Assembly (NCBI GenBank): GCA_964490705.1
Contig: CAZBCG010000011.1
Coordinates: 22,285 to 86,284, forward strand
Length of the DNA: 64,000 nucleotides
Reading direction: 5' to 3'
Source: Fodinibius sp964490705
GTDB taxonomy: Bacteria > Bacteroidota > Rhodothermia > Balneolales > Balneolaceae
Below, piece after piece: positions 60,455 to 64,000 of the stretch. Under the pieces are notes generated by a model that saw only the letters and a program-made list of their open reading frames with translations, was not told where the DNA came from and searched no databases. Made by a program: the position numbers and the translations under genes. Numbering within the stretch: the first letter of the stretch is position 1; each line of letters begins with the position of its first letter.

Positions 60455-61624
60455 TTAGACATTGTTTTTATACAACTCACCAATGTGACCGGAAAAGTTA
60501 CTGTCGGAGGTGTAAATCTGATGGATCTGTCCAACTTTGTTGATACGTTCCTCAGCAAGAATATTTGAAGCCACATAGGTGGGGGTATCGTTTTCTTCGG
60601 AATAATTCAGGATATCTAGGATCGTATCGTAAATTTTGGATGCCTGGTCGTGCGCCCGTTCTTCGTTGTAACCTTCGAGCTCGCTGGCTACGTTGATGAG
60701 TCCGCCGGCGTTAATTACGTAATCCGGAGCGTAGAGGATGTCGTTGTCGAGCAGCATCTGCCCATGCTTGTCCTCTTCTTCAAGGACATTATTGGCTGCC
60801 CCGGCAACGATATCGCATTTAAGATGGTCAATGGTATCGTCGTTTATGACACCGCCCAGCGCGCAGGGACTAAAGATATCGACATCGAGGCCGTAAATGT
60901 CATCGGGATCTACAACTTCTGCCCCGACTTCTTTGGACAGCTCGTTTACTTTGTCATCGTAGATATCGCAGATAAAAAGCTCGGCGCCCTCGTTTCGGAG
61001 GAATTTCGCCAAGTGTGAGCTGACGTGCCCCGCACCCTGAATAGAAATCTTTTTCCCACCCAGCGAATCTGATCCATATGCTTTTTGGGCGCAGGCTTTC
61101 ATCCCCTGGTACACACCAAAGGCCGTTACCGGAGAGGGATCTCCGCTGCCGCCGATGGCTTTGGGTAGTCCCGATACATATTTGGTTTCCATGCGCACCC
61201 ACTCCATGTTTTGCACATTGATGCCCACATCTTCAGCGGTAATGTAGCGTCCGCCGAGACTGTCAACATATCTACCAAAAGCGCGGAAGAGGCTTTCATT
61301 TTTTTCTTTGCGGGGATCGCCGATAATCACAGCTTTTCCGCCGCCAAGGTTGAGTCCCGATATAGCGGCTTTGTAGGTCATCCCGCGAGAAAGGCGAAGT
61401 ACATCGCGGATTGCCTCTTGTTCATTATTATAGGGCCACATCCGAACGCCGCCTAGTGCAGGTCCCAGCGTTGTGTCGTGTACGGCAATAATGGCTTTGA
61501 GACCAATATTTGGCTCCGAGCAGATAACAATTTGCTCGTGCTCATAACTTTGGAGCTTGCCGAAGAGAGGAAAGTTCTCACTGATGTCGGTCTCCGTATT
61601 GTTCGCTATCATGGTAGATTGCAT
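60455..61624 (-). CDS. Leucine dehydrogenase (Glu/Leu/Phe/Val dehydrogenase family)
   Basis: A 389-residue NAD-dependent amino-acid dehydrogenase. Substrate domain: DTTLGPALGGVRMWPY, LRLSRGMTYKAAISGLNLGG with GKAVIIGDP (catalytic Lys), and ITAEDVGINVQNMEWV. Nucleotide domain: KKISIQGAGHVSSHLAKFLR, FICDIYDDKVNELSKEVGAE, IFSPCALGGVINDDTI, IVAGAANNVL, and YAPDYVINAGGLINVASELE. Closest to leucine dehydrogenases, somewhat longer than the usual ~365. It catabolises branched-chain amino acids or makes them by reductive amination. An inverted repeat 135 bp upstream could be an operator. Confidence 0.94.
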   Translation of the reverse strand: MQSTMIANNTETDISENFPLFGKLQSYEHEQIVICSEPNIGLKAIIAVHDTTLGPALGGVRMWPYNNEQEAIRDVLRLSRGMTYKAAISGLNLGGGKAVIIGDPRKEKNESLFRAFGRYVDSLGGRYITAEDVGINVQNMEWVRMETKYVSGLPKAIGGSGDPSPVTAFGVYQGMKACAQKAYGSDSLGGKKISIQGAGHVSSHLAKFLRNEGAELFICDIYDDKVNELSKEVGAEVVDPDDIYGLDVDIFSPCALGGVINDDTIDHLKCDIVAGAANNVLEEEDKHGQMLLDNDILYAPDYVINAGGLINVASELEGYNEERAHDQASKIYDTILDILNYSEENDTPTYVASNILAEERINKVGQIHQIYTSDSNFSGHIGELYKNNV

Positions 61625-61758
61625 GGTAAATAGATTTAAATCATTAACACTTTCGTTCTAAGGCCGGGCTGCACACAGTATAACCAAAAAATTGGCAGTT
61701 TTTCTTCCATAAAGTACCCAGCGGATGATATTGCAAAAATGGGCAAAATTTTTCACCG

Positions 61759-61777
61759 TTATGCAAAAATTGCATAA
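61759..61777. promoter_or_regulatory. Candidate operator upstream of leucine dehydrogenase
   Basis: TTATGCAAAAATTGCATAA: 8-bp perfect inverted arms (61759-61766 and 61770-61777) around AAA, inside the 378-bp gap 61625-62002 between the divergent leuDH and recJ genes. The rest of that gap is AT-rich and shows no gene I can support. Confidence 0.5.
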
Positions 61778-62002
61778 CAAAGTATCCAAAGGTACAAAAA
61801 GCAGGACAGAATTAGTAGTTTTTTGATCACATTTAAACTTGATGGAGTTGTAGTAATGCGATCATCTTTATGATGAATTTTGTTTGTGAAATTGTATCTT
61901 AATAAAGGATTTAAAGAAAAATTCGCTGCTTGGCAGCAGAGTGGTTATCCGGCTTGATCGCCGATAGGCTATTTATGACAAAAAAGAAAAAAACAGATAA
62001 TT

Positions 62003-63721
62003 ATGTCTTTTCGATGGGTATATACAGAGCCCGAACAAGAGGAGACTGTATCAACACTTCAAGAGCAGCTTGGCGTACCCGAAAAAATAGCCCGCCTGCT
62101 TGCGTTGCGTGGTATAGACTCTTATGACAAAGCAGAATCATTTTTCCGTCCCGATTTAAGCCAGATCCATGATCCTTTTTTAATGAAGGATATGGACAAG
62201 GCCACCGAACGTCTGGCCGAGGCTATCCGCGAGGGACAAAAAATACTTGTCTATGGGGATTACGACGTGGATGGGACCACCTCAACCTCCATCCTCTTTA
62301 TCTTCTTAAAGCGATTTGGCGTAGATGTGGATTTTTATATTCCGCATCGGTTTAAAGAAGGATACGGCATTAACCAAGAGGGTATTGAATATGCCATCGA
62401 AAATAATGCCGATCTCATTGTGTCGGTTGACTGCGGCATAACGGCCGTGGAAGAAACCGAGCAGGCCAAAGAGCACGGCATCGATGTTATTATTTGTGAT
62501 CATCACAATGTGGGTGATACTATTCCCGATGCGGTGGCCGTGCTCGATCCCAAGCGTGAAGATTGCAGCTATCCCTTCGAGGGGCTTTCGGGGGCCGGAG
62601 TGGGATTTAAGTTGGTGCAGGGCACGATCAAAAAGCTGGGGCTCAGCGACAGTATGGCCTACGAGCTGCTGGACCTGGTAGCTATTTCTATTGCGTCTGA
62701 TATTGTACCCATCCAGGATGAAAATCGGATTCTGATGGCCGAAGGACTCAAACAAATTAATACGAGTCCGCGGGTGGGTGTTAAAGCACTGCTCGATCTT
62801 ATTAACCTGGATATCGGATCGATCTCAACGTCCAATATCGTATTTTCCATTGGTCCGCGCATTAATGCCGCGGGACGCATGGGCGATGCTACCAAAGCGG
62901 TATTACTGTTGATTTCGGAGACGGAATCCGAAGCGAAATCGCGGGCGCATGAACTGGAAAGCATCAACGTTGCGCGGCGCGACAAGGATACCCAAACCAT
63001 GGAAGAGGCGAAGGCCATCGTGGATAAAGAATACAATCTCGATAAAGTTTCGTCGATGGTATTGTACCAGCCCGACTGGCACCTGGGAGTGATTGGCATT
63101 GTGGCCTCTCGGCTGGTGGATGCTTATGGACGTCCGGCAGTGATGTTGAGCACAGTCGATGGAAAAATTAAGGGCTCGGCCCGCAGCATCGACGGCTTTA
63201 ACATTTATGAGGCCTTTAAGCAGTGCGAAGATCTGCTGGAGCAGTTTGGGGGACATGAGTACGCGGCGGGATTGACCATTGAGAAGAAAAACCTCGAGGA
63301 GTTTCGACGCCGCATCGACGAGATTGCCGCTAACAATTTGTCGGATGAGGATTTTACACCCGAATTGAGCATCGATTGCGATCTGGATTTAAGTGAAGTC
63401 GATATGGAATTTTGGAAACTGCTCAGCCAGTTCGAACCATTTGGTCCCGGCAACCTGCGCCCGATTTTTGTCAGCAGAGATGTAGAAGTCGAGGGCGTAC
63501 CGACGGTGGTGGGCAAAGGACATCTGAAAATGAAAGTGTCGCAGAACGGATCGGGTGCTTTCGATGTGATCGGGTTTAACATGCACGAATATCTGCCGGT
63601 GGTGCGCAACAGCGACGACCAAAAAATGGATATTGCGTATTCGCTCGAAGAGAATCACTGGAACGGCCGGCGGACGCTGCAGATTCGATTGCGGGATATT
63701 CAGCTACAGGATGAGGAATGA
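62003..63721 (+). CDS. recJ: Single-stranded-DNA-specific exonuclease RecJ
   Basis: A 572-residue 5'-3' exonuclease for recombination and mismatch repair. DHH-superfamily motifs in order: LVYGDYDVDGTTSTSILFIF, SVDCGITAVEE, CDHHNVGDTIPDAVAVLDPK, LSGAGVGFKLVQGTIKKLGL, and IASDIVPIQDENRIL. The DHHA1 domain carries GRPAVMLSTVDGKIKGSARS and the FGGHEYAAGLTIEKKNLEEF motif; the OB-like C-terminus follows. Complete in length. Read divergently from leucine dehydrogenase. Confidence 0.97.
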   Translation: MSFRWVYTEPEQEETVSTLQEQLGVPEKIARLLALRGIDSYDKAESFFRPDLSQIHDPFLMKDMDKATERLAEAIREGQKILVYGDYDVDGTTSTSILFIFLKRFGVDVDFYIPHRFKEGYGINQEGIEYAIENNADLIVSVDCGITAVEETEQAKEHGIDVIICDHHNVGDTIPDAVAVLDPKREDCSYPFEGLSGAGVGFKLVQGTIKKLGLSDSMAYELLDLVAISIASDIVPIQDENRILMAEGLKQINTSPRVGVKALLDLINLDIGSISTSNIVFSIGPRINAAGRMGDATKAVLLLISETESEAKSRAHELESINVARRDKDTQTMEEAKAIVDKEYNLDKVSSMVLYQPDWHLGVIGIVASRLVDAYGRPAVMLSTVDGKIKGSARSIDGFNIYEAFKQCEDLLEQFGGHEYAAGLTIEKKNLEEFRRRIDEIAANNLSDEDFTPELSIDCDLDLSEVDMEFWKLLSQFEPFGPGNLRPIFVSRDVEVEGVPTVVGKGHLKMKVSQNGSGAFDVIGFNMHEYLPVVRNSDDQKMDIAYSLEENHWNGRRTLQIRLRDIQLQDEE

Positions 63722-63883
63722 AGTAAAAGCAGAAAATTACGAATAACAATTGACAAAGAGGCAAATTTTCTGATTGCCGGTTTGTGATCGGTGGATTATA
63801 CCAGCGCTTTTGATCCGTAATGCTTATACCGAAAAGGCCCATTTCCCAATAAGCTTAAAAGCCAAAAAAGTGGGGAAGCGCTC

Positions 63884-63914
63884 TTTGTATAAAGTCGAAA
63901 AGCTTTTATATTTG
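63884..63914 (+). promoter_or_regulatory. Bacteroidota-type promoter upstream of the tRNA
   Basis: TTTG (63884-63887) and TATATTTG (63907-63914) are spaced by 19 bp, an exact match to the -33 TTTG / -7 TAnnTTTG consensus, about 33 nt ahead of the mature tRNA start. Confidence 0.7.
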
Positions 63915-63946
63915 GCAACTCTTATTGCACTGTTAAAGTGCAAGGC

Positions 63947-64000
63947 GGGACTGTAGCTCAGTAGGTAGAGCACGCGACTGAAAATCGCGGTGTCGGCGGT
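63947..64000 (+). tRNA. tRNA-Phe(GAA), cut by the right edge
   Basis: The first 54 nt of a tRNA: acceptor strand GGGACTG, TA, D stem GCTC/GAGC with loop AGTAGGTA, anticodon stem CGCGA/TCGCG around CTGAAAA, giving anticodon GAA (Phe), then the variable loop and the start of the T stem. The 3' part lies beyond the window. Confidence 0.9.

Noticed and set aside
1..64000. CRISPR array, prophage or integrative element
   Set aside because: No regularly spaced repeats, no integrase, no phage structural genes and no tRNA-flanking direct repeats were seen in the window.

Overview
The window looks like chromosomal core plus light accessory DNA from a Balneolota/Bacteroidota-type bacterium, most likely a marine or halophilic Balneolaceae relative. 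This is inferred from gene content, not from a marker alignment. The signs are several 790-815 residue FtsX/MacB-type permeases, BlaI/BlaR1 without a beta-lactamase, an NtrC-type regulator with sigma-54-like promoters, TAnnTTTG-type promoter boxes ahead of rnpB and a tRNA, and repeats of the AAACCCGCAGGGTTT and TCCTGAAC...TTCAGGA kinds. I saw no phage, integrase, IS transposase or CRISPR array.

Left part (1-17 kb): the 5' end of comEC; an isoaspartyl peptidase lipoprotein; a leftward cluster yggS, three small membrane coiled-coil genes, divIVA-like, PNP and a frameshifted acidic protein; a Nif3-family protein followed by a zinc-ribbon relative without its cysteines; rnpB; a LemA/DUF3137 pair; OsmC; and a leftward series of arcA, M50 protease, lipoprotein, smpB, mtfA-like and MFS genes. 

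Middle (17-37 kb): a SirB1-like protein, a double glycosyltransferase, two small lipoproteins, then an NtrC-type response regulator/histidine kinase pair facing a HlyD adaptor, ABC ATPase and FtsX-type permeases. Two near-identical palindromes, each about 71 bp upstream of a sigma-54-like -24/-12 sequence, suggest that the two-component system drives the export genes. A four-helix-bundle protein gene lies inside this operon between perfect 16-bp inverted repeats, and related gene-less hairpins lie elsewhere. This IVS-like unit is the best candidate for something undescribed.

Right part (37-64 kb): M61 peptidase, DUF72, RF3 and a DUF985 cupin; two tandem lipoproteins with an archaemetzincin-like motif split by an insertion; BlaR1/BlaI with two operators; lpd, lipB and lipA; plsY and gpsA; an AlbA_2-domain protein and an IscA-family protein; a propeller-lyase plus GH105 fusion interrupted by one stop codon; a P1 peptidase; NDH-2; Hsp33; leucine dehydrogenase; recJ; and the start of tRNA-Phe at the right edge.
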